64,000 bases of DNA from Cellulomonas sp. JZ18 (GTDB taxonomy: Bacteria > Actinomycetota > Actinomycetes > Actinomycetales > Cellulomonadaceae). Positions within the stretch are counted from its first letter, which is position 1, and every line of letters begins with the position of its first letter. Shown one piece after another: positions 33,575 through 46,568 of the stretch. The DNA lies in contig NZ_CP045245.1 in the NCBI RefSeq assembly GCF_009720485.1, positions 124,001-188,000 on the forward strand, in the 5' to 3' direction. Both the position numbers and the translations under genes were made by a program. The notes under the pieces are model-generated. The model saw nothing but the letters and a program-made list of their open reading frames with translations, searched no databases and had not been told where the DNA came from.

Positions 33575-34270
33575 ATGACGGGTCACGACGCCGGCAGCGC
33601 GCGGCGGGTCCGCGCACGGCACGTCGTCGGCACGCTCGTGCTGGTCGCGACCGCGCAGGTGCTGGTCGTCGAGCAGGTCGTCGCCTCGGCGTGGGAGGTG
33701 GTGCCGTACAGCCGCGCGCACCACTACGTGAGCGACCTGGGCCTCGCGGAGTGCGCGGAGCTGACGGGTCGCACGGTGTGCTCGCCACGGCACGACCTCA
33801 TGAACGCCGCGTTCGTCGTGCACGGGCTGCTGGTCGCGGCGGCCGCCGTCCTGCTCCGCGACCTGCTGCCGCGACGCGCCCGGCCGTGGGTGCTCGCGGC
33901 GCTGCTCGTCCACGCGACCGGCGTCGTGTGGGTCGGGCTCGTGCCGGGGTCGCTCGCGGAGCCCCTGGGCGGGGTGCCGCGCTACGTCGTGCACAACGTC
34001 GGGTCGGTCCTGGCGGTGGTCGGCGGCAACACGGCCGCGCTCGCCGCGGGGCTGGCCCTGCTGCGGCGGCGCCGGGCGTGGGCGGTCGTGTCGCTCGTCC
34101 TCGGCGGGGCGGGCGCGACGGCGACCGTGCTGGACGTCGTCGGCGTCGACCTCGGGCTCGGGGTGGGCGGGGGCCAGCGGGCGACGATGTACCCGGCGGT
34201 CGTGTGGCTGGTCCTCACGGGCGCCGTCCTGCTCGGCGCGCTGGCCGCCCGGCACCGGGCCGTGCGGTAG
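33575..34270 (+). CDS. DUF998-family membrane protein
   Basis: A 231-residue protein with six helices. The DUF998 pattern YSRAHHYVSDLGLAECAELT near residues 45-65 follows the first helix, and VHATGVVWVGLVPGSLAE and YVVHNVGSVLAVVGGN are further conserved loops. Function unknown; distant relation to membrane lipid or polyketide accessory proteins has been suggested for the family. A second in-frame ATG nine bases upstream (33566) is an alternative start. The LLM gene begins 11 bp downstream, so they may be co-transcribed. Confidence 0.85.
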   Translation: MTGHDAGSARRVRARHVVGTLVLVATAQVLVVEQVVASAWEVVPYSRAHHYVSDLGLAECAELTGRTVCSPRHDLMNAAFVVHGLLVAAAAVLLRDLLPRRARPWVLAALLVHATGVVWVGLVPGSLAEPLGGVPRYVVHNVGSVLAVVGGNTAALAAGLALLRRRRAWAVVSLVLGGAGATATVLDVVGVDLGLGVGGGQRATMYPAVVWLVLTGAVLLGALAARHRAVR

Positions 34271-34280
34271 GCATGGGTGC

Positions 34281-35243
34281 ATGACTCGTACCCCCGCCGT
34301 CGGTGTGATGCTCCCGCGCGACCTCGACCCCACGCAGGTGCTGGCGTTCGCCCGCCGCGCCGACGAGCTGGGCTTCGACGAGCTGTGGGTCGTCGAGGAC
34401 CTCGGGTTCCGCGGCGGCGTCGCGCAGACCGCGGCGGTGCTGGCCGCCACCACCCGGGTCCGGGTCGGCATCGGGATCCTGCCGGCGGCGGTGCGCAATG
34501 TCGCCTTCGCGGCGATGGAGGTCGCCACCCTCGCCCAGCTCTTCCCGGGGCGGGTCGACGTCGGCATCGGGCACGGCATGCCGGACTGGCTGCGGTCGGT
34601 CGGCGCGTGGCCCGCGCGTCCGCTGACGTTGCTCGAGGAGTACCTGACGACGCTGCGGTCGCTGCTGCGCGGCGAGACCGTGACGAGCGGCGAGGCCTCC
34701 GCGCTCGGCCTCGTCGACGTGGCGCTCGACCCGTCCGGCGTGCCCGAGGTGGTGCCCGACCTGATCGCGGGCGTGCGCGGGCCGCGCTCCCTCGCCGCCG
34801 CCGGCCGCGTCGCCGACGGCACGGTGCTCGCCGAGCCCGCCACGCCCGAGTACGTGCGCGCCGCGCTCGCCCAGGCGGCCCCCGCCGGGCCGCACCGCGT
34901 CGCGGCGTACAACGTCGCCGCCGTCGACGACGACGCCGCCGCGGCGCTCGCGACCGCACGGCCCGCGCTCGCGTGGATCGGCGAGCCGGACTGGGACGTG
35001 CACGTCGCGCCGCTGCCGTTCGCGGACGACTTCCGCGCCCTGCGCGCGTCGTGCGCGACCCGCGAGGAGTTCGCCGCCCGCCTGCCCGACGCGTGGGTGG
35101 CGCAGCTCGCGCTCGCGGGCACCCCGGACGCGGTCCGCGCCCGCCTGGGCGCCCTGGCCGACGCGGGCGTCACGAGCGCCGTGCTGCTCCCCGCCGGCCC
35201 CGACCCGGTGGCCGCGCTGGCGTCGCTCGCCCGGGTCCTGTGA
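34281..35243 (+). CDS. LLM-class flavin-dependent oxidoreductase
   Basis: A 320-residue luciferase-like monooxygenase-fold protein. It shows the TIM-barrel start VGVMLPRDLDPTQVLAFARR, DELGFDELWVVEDLGFRGGV (substrate/flavin loop), RVRVGIGILPAAVRNVAFAA, LAQLFPGRVDVGIGHGMPDW and a C-terminal GTPDAVRARLGALADAGV. Many relatives use F420 instead of FMN in actinobacteria; the cofactor is not settled here. ATG at 34281. Confidence 0.88.
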   Translation: MTRTPAVGVMLPRDLDPTQVLAFARRADELGFDELWVVEDLGFRGGVAQTAAVLAATTRVRVGIGILPAAVRNVAFAAMEVATLAQLFPGRVDVGIGHGMPDWLRSVGAWPARPLTLLEEYLTTLRSLLRGETVTSGEASALGLVDVALDPSGVPEVVPDLIAGVRGPRSLAAAGRVADGTVLAEPATPEYVRAALAQAAPAGPHRVAAYNVAAVDDDAAAALATARPALAWIGEPDWDVHVAPLPFADDFRALRASCATREEFAARLPDAWVAQLALAGTPDAVRARLGALADAGVTSAVLLPAGPDPVAALASLARVL

Positions 35244-35540
35244 GGGGGACGGCCGGGGTGTCGGCGGACGTGGACGAGGCCGCGCGCGCCCTGCTCGCCG
35301 GCTGACGCCGACCCGACCCCAGCCCGGCCCGCCGCGTCCCCCCGCACGGGTCGTGACCTGGCGGCAACACCGGGGACACACCCGGCTCGTACGGTCGCCG
35401 GGTCGCGGGGAACGCCCCCACGGCCCGGCCCGGAGCCGGTCGCGAACCGTTCACCGTCACGTCATGGACAGCGCCGCCCCGCAGGCGTCACGCTGTGCCG
35501 ACCGTGCGCGGGGCCGGTGCGAGGGACGTGGGAGGTGCCG

Positions 35541-37778
35541 GTGCTCGAGCACGTCGACCCCTTCATCGGCACCGAGCAGACGTCTCTGCCGCGACCCACC
35601 GGGCTGGCCGCGACGTGGTGGTGGCCCAAGCCCCAGGTCGGCAACACCCACCCCGGGGCGACGTACCCCCTCGGCATGGTCTCGGCGTGCGCCTACTCGG
35701 GCGCGTACCCCACCGGGTACGGCCGCTACGACCTGTCCACGGAGGGGCTGCCGCCCGTGCTGCACGACCGGCAGGTCGCCAGCGGCTTCACGCACTTCCA
35801 GCAGTCCGGCACCGGCGCGATCCGCAAGTACTACAACTACTTCCGGGTCACGCCCATGCTGCGGCCGCTCGACGACCTCGGCCAGGTGTGGGACGTCGTG
35901 GACGAGGAGGCGTCGCCCGGGTACTACGCGGCGACGCTGTCCTCCGGCATCCGCTGCGAGGTCACCGTCGGGCCGAAGTCGGCGGTGCACCGGTACACGT
36001 TCCCCGCGCACCACGACGCCCGGCTGGTCATCGACTTCTCCCTCGGCGGGCTCGACATCCCCTACGGGCGCACGGTGCCGCTGCGCGCGCACCTGGCGTC
36101 GGTGGCGCCCGGCGTCGCGGAGGGCGAGATCGTCGTCGAGGGGGCGCCGCTCGCCGTGCGCGTCGAGTGCGACGCGCCGCACTGGCGGCAGATGCTCTGG
36201 TACGACCGGCGGCTCATGCCGGGCGGCACCCGCCTCGACTTCGACCGGATCCGGCCCACGACGCTGCGGCCCTTCGGGCTCATGTGGGCCGGGCCCACCG
36301 AGCCCGGGCAGGTCGTCGAGCTGCGGTTCGGGTTCTCGCTGCGGGGCGTCGACCAGGCCCGCGCCACCCTGTCCGCGGAGTGCGGCGACGAGCCGCGGGC
36401 GTTCGACCTGCGCCGCACGCGCACCGAGGCGGTCTGGCGCGAGCACCTCGGCAAGGTGGCCGTGGACACCCCCTCGTCGGAGCGTCGCACCGTCATGGCG
36501 ACCGCGCTGTACCACTCGCTGATCAAGCCCTGCCTCGCACCGGACGAGAGCCCGTTCTGGCCGACGCCCGGCCCGTTCGCGTTCGACCTGTCGACGATGT
36601 GGGACATCTACCGCACGCAGCTCCCGCTGCTGACGGCGCTCGTCCCCGACCGCGCGGTCGAGCTCGCCAACGCGCTGCTGCAGATCGCCGAGGAGGAGGG
36701 CAACCTCCCCATCGGCTACCGCATGGCGCGCGGGGCCGACCGGTTCAGCCGGCAGGGGTCGGCGCTCGCGCACACGTTCCTCGCGGACCTGTGCGCGCTC
36801 GGGCTGCCGGGCACGGACTGGGACTGGGCGCTGGTGCACATGCACAACGACCTGCGGCGCACGTACGGCGAGGACTTCCTGCTGCGCGGCCGTGCGCACC
36901 CCATCAGCCACACGCTCGACCTCGCGTTCGGGTACTGGTGCACCGCGATCGTCGCGGCCCGGGTCGGCGACCTCACCCTCGTGGAGCAGTTCCGGCCCCT
37001 CGCCGCCCGGTGGCGCAACGCGTTCGGTGACGACGGGCTGCTCGTCGACTCCACGTACTACGAGGGTGGGCGCTGGAACTACTCGTTCCGGCTCCTGCAC
37101 GACATGGCGTCGCGCATCGCGCTCGCGGGCGGCGACGACGCGTTCGTCGCCCTGCTCGACCGGTTCTTCGGGTACGGCGCGGAGCCCGTCGTGCAGCCGG
37201 GCCTCGCACCCGACGCGGACGAGCTGCTCGCCGGCTACGCGCTCGACCGCTTCGAGGGGCTCAACAACGAGCCGGACATGGAGGCGCCCTGGGCCTACAT
37301 GTACGCCGGCCGCCCCGACCGCACCGCCGAGGTCGTGCACCAGGTCGTCACGCAGCAGTTCGGCACCGGCCGTGGCGGGCTGCCCGGGAACGACGACTCC
37401 GGGGGCTTGTCGTCCTGGTACGTGTGGGCCACCCTGGGGCTCTTCCCCGTCGCGGGGCAGAACCTGTTCCTCGTCAACGCGCCGGCGTGGCGCGAGGCGC
37501 GGATCGACGTGGGCGGCCGTCCGCTCACGGTCGAGACGACCGGCTTCGTCGAGCCCGAGCCCGGCGGACCGGCGCAGCACGTGCAGTCCGTGCACCTCGA
37601 CGGCGAACCGCTCGAGCGCCCGTACCTGACCGGCGGGGAGCTGCACGCGGGCGGTCGGCTCCTCATCGGCCTCGGCCCCGAACCCTCGGGCTGGGGTACG
37701 CACCACCGACCACCGAGCGCACCGGCACCGCGACCGCCCGCCGGGGCCCCCACGCTCGTCCGGTCGGGTCGCCCCTGA
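35541..37778 (+). CDS. Cytosolic GH92 alpha-mannosidase
   Basis: A 745-residue exo-alpha-mannosidase. The N-terminal GH92 beta-sandwich starts HVDPFIGTEQ, with the family's GATYPLGMVSACAYSG and GYGRYDLSTEG. The helical barrel carries FEGLNNEPDMEAPWAYMYAG (about residues 570-590, acid Glu) and GLPGNDDSGGLSSWYVWATL (about 613, base Asp pair), ending in LGLFPVAGQN. No signal peptide, so it acts on imported manno-oligosaccharides or glycoconjugates. The start at GTG 35541 follows GGGAGG by 5 nt; an in-frame GTG at 35517 adds eight residues. Confidence 0.93.
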   Translation: MLEHVDPFIGTEQTSLPRPTGLAATWWWPKPQVGNTHPGATYPLGMVSACAYSGAYPTGYGRYDLSTEGLPPVLHDRQVASGFTHFQQSGTGAIRKYYNYFRVTPMLRPLDDLGQVWDVVDEEASPGYYAATLSSGIRCEVTVGPKSAVHRYTFPAHHDARLVIDFSLGGLDIPYGRTVPLRAHLASVAPGVAEGEIVVEGAPLAVRVECDAPHWRQMLWYDRRLMPGGTRLDFDRIRPTTLRPFGLMWAGPTEPGQVVELRFGFSLRGVDQARATLSAECGDEPRAFDLRRTRTEAVWREHLGKVAVDTPSSERRTVMATALYHSLIKPCLAPDESPFWPTPGPFAFDLSTMWDIYRTQLPLLTALVPDRAVELANALLQIAEEEGNLPIGYRMARGADRFSRQGSALAHTFLADLCALGLPGTDWDWALVHMHNDLRRTYGEDFLLRGRAHPISHTLDLAFGYWCTAIVAARVGDLTLVEQFRPLAARWRNAFGDDGLLVDSTYYEGGRWNYSFRLLHDMASRIALAGGDDAFVALLDRFFGYGAEPVVQPGLAPDADELLAGYALDRFEGLNNEPDMEAPWAYMYAGRPDRTAEVVHQVVTQQFGTGRGGLPGNDDSGGLSSWYVWATLGLFPVAGQNLFLVNAPAWREARIDVGGRPLTVETTGFVEPEPGGPAQHVQSVHLDGEPLERPYLTGGELHAGGRLLIGLGPEPSGWGTHHRPPSAPAPRPPAGAPTLVRSGRP

Positions 37779-37916
37779 CGTCGTCCGACCCCGCGCACCG
37801 CCGCGCGGGCCACCGGGCGACCCGCTCGCAGCACCCCTGCGCCCCCCGGCGCCGCACCACCGCACGCACCCCGCCACCCCCCGACCCGTCCCCACCCGGA
37901 CCGAGAGGACGACGCC

Positions 37917-39233
37917 GTGACCGCCTCCGCCGCCGCCCACCACGCACGCCGCGCGCGCCGCCTCGTCATCGTCGTGCGCGCCGACCCGGTCATCTGCGGC
38001 CACTCCGGCGAGGCGCGCAACCTCGCCGAGGCCGCGCTCGACCGGGGGTTCGACGAGGTGCGCATCGTCACGTGGCCGGTCGGGCGCCTGCAGGAGGCGG
38101 GGCTGCCGCTCAAGCCGCTCGACCGCGTGCTGCCCTACCGGGAGGGGATCGTCGTCGAGCGGCCCGAGCCCGTCGGCGACTACAAGGTGCCCGACGGCCG
38201 GTACCTCGCCGGTCTGACGGGGCGGCTCGTCGAGCTGTTCACCGACGGCGTGCCCACGGTCGCGCTGTCGCTCTACCTGTCGCCGCACGCCACCGCGGTG
38301 GCGGACGCGGTCGCCGTCGCGCGCCGCACGGGGCTGCCCGTGGACGTCGTCACGGTGGCCGAGGCCGTCGGGTCCGACGTCACGAACGTCGTGCGCGCGT
38401 GCGTCGAGGAGGACCGGTTCGGCGCCGCCGCGCACGTGCTCGCGCAGTACCTCTCCCACGACGTGTGCCTCGCGGTGTCCCGGTACACGCGCGACCTGAT
38501 CGTCACCGAGGCGGCCGCGATCGACGCCCGGCACGGGACGCGGTTCGCGGAGCAGTGCGCCGCCCGGGTCGAGGTGTCCTACCCGGCGATCGACGTCGGC
38601 CAGTACCTGGCGCGCACCGAGGAGGGCACGGACGCGGTGCTCGCCGCGCGCGGGCTGGAGCGGGACGGGTACGTGCTGTTCCTGTCCCGGCTCGCGCACG
38701 CCAAGGGCGTCGACGACCTCATCGAGGGGTTCGTGCGCTCGGGCGCGCCGGCGGCGGGGCAGCGGCTCGTGGTCGCCGGCAACGGCCCGCAGGCCGAGGA
38801 GCTGCGCGCGCTCGCGGCCGCCACGCCCGTCGCCGACCGCATCACGTTCCTGCACGACGTCTCCGACGACGAGAAGCCGCACCTGATGGCGGGGTGCACC
38901 GCGTTCGTGCTGCCCAGCAAGCCGCGCCCGGAGTTCGTCGAGACGTTCGGCATCGCGCTGGCGGAGAAGATGCTGTCCGGCGGCGGCCCGGTCGTCACGA
39001 CCGACACGGGCGGCATCGGCGAGGCCGTCGGGGACACCGCGGTGATCGTGCCCGTCGAGGACCCGGACGCGATCGCGGCCGCCCTCGACGACGTGCTCGC
39101 CACGGACCCGGTCGACCGGGCCGCGTGGGCGGAGCGCGCGCGGGAGTACGCGCTGCAGTTCGACCGGGCGGTCGTGCTCGACAAGATCCTCGACCACGTG
39201 GCGGCGCTCGAGGCGGCGCCGGCGCTGGCCTGA
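37917..39233 (+). CDS. GT4-like glycosyltransferase
   Basis: A 438-residue GT-B fold transferase. The N-half (RRLVIVVRADPVICGHSGEA, RNLAEAALDRGFDEVRIVTW) resembles sucrose-synthase/glycogen-type enzymes. The C-half shows LFLSRLAHAKGVDDLIEGF, VVAGNGPQAEEL, FLHDVSDDEKPHLMAGCTAF and the EFVETFGIALAEKM motif (ExFGxxxxE7) with VVTTDTGGIGEAV for the nucleotide-sugar site. No signal or membrane segment. It follows GH92 by 138 bp in the same direction. Acceptor unknown; a role in mannosyl or glycan synthesis is a guess. Confidence 0.85.
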   Translation: MTASAAAHHARRARRLVIVVRADPVICGHSGEARNLAEAALDRGFDEVRIVTWPVGRLQEAGLPLKPLDRVLPYREGIVVERPEPVGDYKVPDGRYLAGLTGRLVELFTDGVPTVALSLYLSPHATAVADAVAVARRTGLPVDVVTVAEAVGSDVTNVVRACVEEDRFGAAAHVLAQYLSHDVCLAVSRYTRDLIVTEAAAIDARHGTRFAEQCAARVEVSYPAIDVGQYLARTEEGTDAVLAARGLERDGYVLFLSRLAHAKGVDDLIEGFVRSGAPAAGQRLVVAGNGPQAEELRALAAATPVADRITFLHDVSDDEKPHLMAGCTAFVLPSKPRPEFVETFGIALAEKMLSGGGPVVTTDTGGIGEAVGDTAVIVPVEDPDAIAAALDDVLATDPVDRAAWAERAREYALQFDRAVVLDKILDHVAALEAAPALA

Positions 39234-39253
39234 GGAGGGCGGGACCGCCGTCG

Positions 39254-39670
39254 TCAGGTCACGAGCCGTAGCAGCAGGGCCGCGACGAGCAGGACGGCGG
39301 CGGTGACGGCGGCCGCCCGTGCGCCCGGCGCGCGCGGGACGCGCGCGTCGCCGGGCACCGCCTCGACGGTCATCCAGGCCGGCTCCTGCGGGTCGTACCG
39401 CACGTCGACGGGCTGACCCACGAGGTAGCGGGCACCGGGCCGGGGCGTGCGGGGCACGCCCTCGAGCCGCTCGCCGCCGACGAAGTACCGGACCGTGGGC
39501 ACGGTGCCCCCGCCCTCCTCGGTGACCGCGAGGACCTCGCCCGAGGCGGTGCGCGCCCGCGCGAGGCGCCGCCGCGTCCGCACCGCGTCGCGCCGCGCCA
39601 GCAGGACGGGCACCAGGAGGCACGCCGCGGCGACCACGAGCAGGACCTGCACCACGACGACGACCGGCAT
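39254..39670 (-). CDS. DUF3592 membrane protein
   Basis: A 138-residue protein with one helix at each end (VVVVVQVLLVVAAACLLVPVLL and AVTAAVLLVAALLLRLV). Between lies a beta-rich external domain with the DUF3592 pattern ASGEVLAVTEE, PTVRYFVGGERLEG and LVGQPVDVRYDPQEP. Function unknown. ATG at 39670 chosen; an upstream ATG at 39688 adds six residues. It converges with the glycosyltransferase gene. Confidence 0.82.
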   Translation of the reverse strand: MPVVVVVQVLLVVAAACLLVPVLLARRDAVRTRRRLARARTASGEVLAVTEEGGGTVPTVRYFVGGERLEGVPRTPRPGARYLVGQPVDVRYDPQEPAWMTVEAVPGDARVPRAPGARAAAVTAAVLLVAALLLRLVT

Positions 39671-39884
39671 GGCGCCATCGTGGGTCATCCGCCGAGGGCG
39701 CGCTCGACGCGGGACACCGGGCGCCGGTCGGCGGGGCCTGGACGCGGACAGGGGGGCGCCGGGCGCCACGGCGACGTGCGGACGCACCGTCGGGCGACCC
39801 GCGGTAGGCGCTCTCCTCTTGCCGAGGACCCGCCTGGCCTGAGCAAATGGACCAGGAGGACGTCCCGGACGAAGGGCACGCCGC

Positions 39885-43289
<3,405 letters not shown>

Positions 43290-43327
43290 CGCCGGCGGGT
43301 GCCCGCGGGCGCACGCGACCGACGGGG

Positions 43328-43972
43328 TCAGGAGGTCGCGGGGCCCGCCGTGCGCCGCGCCCGGGCCCGCACGACCCACCAGATGACGCCGCCGAGGACG
43401 AGGCCGCCCCCGAACGCGCCGATGAGGACGACCCCGAAGGCGCCCGCCACGGTGCCGAGGATCCCGCCGACGAACGGGGCGACGTCCTGGTCGGGGGCGA
43501 TGAGGACGCGCGCGCCCTCGAGGGTCGCCGGCGGCACCGCGACGTCGTAGGTGCCGGACTCGGGGGCCGTGAACGCGGACACCGACACGACCGACCACGC
43601 GCCGGCGCCGAAGCTGCCGTCGACGGCGGGGTCGTCGTCCGCGGCGACGACCGTGCCGGAGGGCGCGCGCAGCAGCACGTCCTCGGTGAGGCGCGGTTCC
43701 GTCGACCCGTCGTACGCGAGGTGCACGGCGTACCGCTCGCCGGCCTCGAGCGTCGCCGTCGTCACGCCCGGGGCGTCCGCCGCCGCCACGGCCGACGGCC
43801 CGGGCGCACCGGACGCGGTGAGGACGTCCGTCGTCACGAGCCCGAGGAACGTCCGCGCCGCGAGCAGCCCGACCACGAGCGCCACCAGCAGCGCGACGAC
43901 CCCGGCGCACGTCGTGACGACGGGTCCCACCAGGGACGTCCTACGGGGGCGGGGCGGCGGCATCGGGGTCAC
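43328..43972 (-). CDS. Hypothetical two-helix membrane protein with external beta domain
   Basis: A 214-residue protein. One N-terminal helix (VTTCAGVVALLVALVVGLLA), an exported domain of about 110 residues with beta character (TATLEAGERYAVHLAYDG, SGTYDVAVPPATLEGARVLI), a long C-terminal helix pair (GGILGTVAGAFGVVLIGAFG, LVLGGVIWWVV) and a basic tail. The external part resembles small jelly-roll or PPC-like domains, but I cannot name a family. The GTG at 43972 or the ATG at 43963 may be the start. It converges on the adhesin gene. Confidence 0.7.
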   Translation of the reverse strand: MTPMPPPRPRRTSLVGPVVTTCAGVVALLVALVVGLLAARTFLGLVTTDVLTASGAPGPSAVAAADAPGVTTATLEAGERYAVHLAYDGSTEPRLTEDVLLRAPSGTVVAADDDPAVDGSFGAGAWSVVSVSAFTAPESGTYDVAVPPATLEGARVLIAPDQDVAPFVGGILGTVAGAFGVVLIGAFGGGLVLGGVIWWVVRARARRTAGPATS

Positions 43973-44061
43973 CGGAGCACGGTACCGGCCGAGCAGCCGC
44001 CGGCCCTGTGACCTCGGGCCCGCTCCCGCCGCGGGGGCGGCGGACGACGGCCGGACGGGCG

Positions 44062-44463
44062 TCAGCGGGTGTCGTCGTCCGCCTTCACCGCCAGCACGGG
44101 GCAGCGGGCGTCGAGCAGGATGCGCTGCGCGGTGGAGCCCATGATGAGCTTCCCGACGGGTGAGCGGTGCCGGATGCCGATGACGAGCACCGACGCGTCC
44201 ACCTCCTCGGTGACCGCGAGCAGCGCCTCGGTGACGTCCCGGACGACGGGCTGGCGCACCTCCGCCTCGATCCCGAGCGACGCGAGCAGCGTGCGCACCT
44301 CGGTGACGTCCGACGCCGCCGCGAACCGGTCGTCGACCGCCGCCGTGCCGGTCGTCGCGTTCACCACGAGCAGGTCCTCCCCGTGCGCGCGTGCCTCCCG
44401 CGCGCCGCGCACGAGCGCCGCGTAGCCCCGGGCGTCGGGCGTCCAGCCCACGACGACGGTCAT
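44062..44463 (-). CDS. Universal stress protein, last gene of tct operon
   Basis: A 133-residue UspA-fold protein. [20 protein letters not shown] opens it, [38 protein letters not shown] closes it. The G-2x-G-9x-G(S/T) ATP motif is present as [15 protein letters not shown]. So it probably binds ATP. Its ATG overlaps the tctA stop (ATGA), which indicates coupled translation. Co-expression of a Usp with a tripartite carboxylate transporter recurs in actinobacteria; the link (regulation or energy sensing) is not established. Confidence 0.9.
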   Translation of the reverse strand: MTVVVGWTPDARGYAALVRGAREARAHGEDLLVVNATTGTAAVDDRFAAASDVTEVRTLLASLGIEAEVRQPVVRDVTEALLAVTEEVDASVLVIGIRHRSPVGKLIMGSTAQRILLDARCPVLAVKADDDTR

Positions 44464-45986
44464 CGCCTCACCTCTTCCTCGAGCTCGTCGACCCGGTCCT
44501 CCAGCCGCTCGGGCCCCTGCCGCCCGGGGACCAGCCGCAGCACGAGCGGCCCCAGCAGCAGGACCGCGATCAGCACGTACACGACCACCGCGACCGGCTC
44601 GCCCCACAGCGCGGACACGTCCCCCTGCGAGAGCTGCAGCGCCTGCCCGAGCTGCTCCTCGAGCCGCGGCCCGAGGATGACCCCGACGATGAGCGGCAGC
44701 ACCGGTAGCCCGAACCGCCGCATCGCGAACCCGAGGGCGCCGAACAGGCCGAGCAGCGCGACGTCGAACCACTGGAAGTTCACGCTGTACGCGCCGAGCA
44801 CCGCGAAGAACAGGATGCCCGCGTACAGGTAGGGCCGCGGGATCCGCAGCAGCTTCGCCCACAGCGGCGCCATCGGCAGGTTGATGACGAGCAGCAGGGT
44901 GTTCGCGACGAACAGGCTGGCGAGCAGCGTCCACACGAGCTCGGGCTCGGCCTCGAACAGCTGCGGACCGGGCTGCAGCCCGTACCCCTGCATGGCGGCG
45001 AGGATGACGGCCGCCGTGGCGGTGGTGGGCAGGCCGATCGCGAGCAGGGGGACGAGGGTGCCGGCGGCGGACGCGTTGTTCGCGGCCTCCGGGCCGGCGA
45101 CGCCCTCGATCGCGCCCTTGCCGAACTCGGCCTTGTGCTTGCCGGCCAGTCGCCGCTCGGTGATGTAGGAGAGGAACGTCGGCATCTCGGCACCGCCCGC
45201 GGGCAGCGCGCCGAACGGGAACCCGTACGCGGTGCCGCGCAGCCACGGCTTCCACGACCGGCGCCAGTCGGCGCGGTCCATCCACGGGCGGCCGACGGGG
45301 ATGATCTCCAGCGGCCGGCGGCGCAGGTGCGCGGCCACCCACAGCGCCTCGCCGACCGCGAAGATCGCGACCGCGACGACGACGATGTCGATCCCGTCGG
45401 CGAGCAGCGGGTTGCCGAACGTCAGCCGGGCCTGCCCCGTCGAGGTGCCGACGAGCCCGATCGTCAGCCCGAGGGCGAGGGAGATGAAGCCGCGCAGCTT
45501 CGAGCTGCCCAGGACGCTCGTGACCGCGATGAGCGCGAGCACCATGAGCGCGAAGTAGGACGGCGCGCCGAGGACCACGACCCAGTCGGCGACCGTCGGC
45601 GCGAGCGCCACGAGCAGCACCGTGCTGATGGTCCCGGCGACGAACGAGCCGATCGCGGCGGTCGCGAGCGCCTGTGCGGCACGCCCCGCCTTGGCCATCT
45701 TGTTGCCCTCGAGCGCCGTGATGACCGACGACGACTCGCCGGGCGTGTTGAGCAGGATCGACGTCGTCGACCCGCCGTACATGCCGCCGTAGTAGATGCC
45801 CGCGAACATGATGAGCGCGGCGCTCGGCGACACGTTGTACGTGACGGGCAGCAGCAGCGCGACCGTCATCGCGGGCCCGATGCCGGGCAGGACGCCGACG
45901 GCGGTGCCGAGCAGCACGCCGACCACGGCGTACAGCAGGTTCTCGGGCGTGAGGGCCAGGGAGAGGCCCGTGAGCAGCGCGTCCAT
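44460..45986 (-). CDS. tctA: Tripartite tricarboxylate transporter large permease
   Basis: A 508-residue TctA protein with about 12 helices. Family motifs are seen at [79 protein letters not shown] and [19 protein letters not shown]. With TctB and the soluble TctC binding protein it imports tricarboxylates or related acids using an ion gradient. ATG at 45986 fits the family start; 16 bp separate it from tctB. A charged C-terminal tail ([16 protein letters not shown]) is extra. Confidence 0.95.
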   Translation of the reverse strand: MDALLTGLSLALTPENLLYAVVGVLLGTAVGVLPGIGPAMTVALLLPVTYNVSPSAALIMFAGIYYGGMYGGSTTSILLNTPGESSSVITALEGNKMAKAGRAAQALATAAIGSFVAGTISTVLLVALAPTVADWVVVLGAPSYFALMVLALIAVTSVLGSSKLRGFISLALGLTIGLVGTSTGQARLTFGNPLLADGIDIVVVAVAIFAVGEALWVAAHLRRRPLEIIPVGRPWMDRADWRRSWKPWLRGTAYGFPFGALPAGGAEMPTFLSYITERRLAGKHKAEFGKGAIEGVAGPEAANNASAAGTLVPLLAIGLPTTATAAVILAAMQGYGLQPGPQLFEAEPELVWTLLASLFVANTLLLVINLPMAPLWAKLLRIPRPYLYAGILFFAVLGAYSVNFQWFDVALLGLFGALGFAMRRFGLPVLPLIVGVILGPRLEEQLGQALQLSQGDVSALWGEPVAVVVYVLIAVLLLGPLVLRLVPGRQGPERLEDRVDELEEEVRR

Positions 45987-46002
45987 CACAGGGCTCCCGC
46001 CA

Positions 46003-46568
46003 TCACAGGACCCCGTCCAGGACGCCCGCCGGGATGGGGATGCCCAGCCCGACGTAGAAGCCGTACCAGGACGCCACCGAGAGCACCGCGCCGATGAGCA
46101 GGTTGCGCACCCAGTGCCGGTTGCCGAGCACCGTCGCGGCACCCGCGAACAGCAGCGCGCCGACGATCGCCCAGCCGAGCCGGTCGAGGAGCGCGACCGT
46201 CGCGACGAGCACGCCCGCCAGGCCGGCGAGCGTGCGCCAGTCGGTGCCCTGCGTCAGGTCGACGTCCTCGCCGGCCTCGCCCTCGGCACGGTCGCCCCGG
46301 GCCGTGGCGACCGCGAGCAGCACGGCGAGCAGCACGAGCGCGGCACCGATGACGTAGCCGAACGCCGACGGCTGCACGACCTGGTCGGCGAACCCCGGAC
46401 GTAGGCCGGCGGAGTCGACGAGCGTCACGACGCCGACGAGCGCGAGGAACGCGGCGAGGCCGTACTGGGCGCGGTCGGGGCCGCGGGCTGCCGCGGCCGG
46501 GGAGCCGTCCGGTGCGGGCGGTCGGGAGCGGGGCCGTCCGCAGCGGGGCGGGTGCCGGCGGCGCTCAC
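46003..46568 (-). CDS. tctB: Tripartite tricarboxylate transporter small permease; probable frameshift near 46500
   Basis: About 188 residues with four helices: [59 protein letters not shown] and [20 protein letters not shown]. This is the DUF1468/TctB layout. The conserved frame has no start codon before its first helix. The likely start is the GTG at 46568, which overlaps the tctC stop (GTGA) and reads [12 protein letters not shown]. One base is missing between them, probably in the GGGG run at 46499-46502. The N-terminal 30 residues are therefore uncertain. Confidence 0.82.

Noticed and set aside
35240..35305. 21-codon frame overlapping the LLM stop by GTGA (MRGTAGVSADVDEAARALLAG)
   Set aside because: Too short, no family likeness, overlap could be chance at this base composition.
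35449..35471. GTTCACCGTCA-CGTCATGGACA upstream of GH92 as a third PHO box
   Set aside because: Only the first five bases fit the unit; the rest diverges and no third unit or TAGCNT follows at the right distance.
39790..39884. Riboswitch in the adhesin leader
   Set aside because: The leader has some local symmetry around GGACGTCCC but I could not match the conserved core of c-di-GMP or other known classes.
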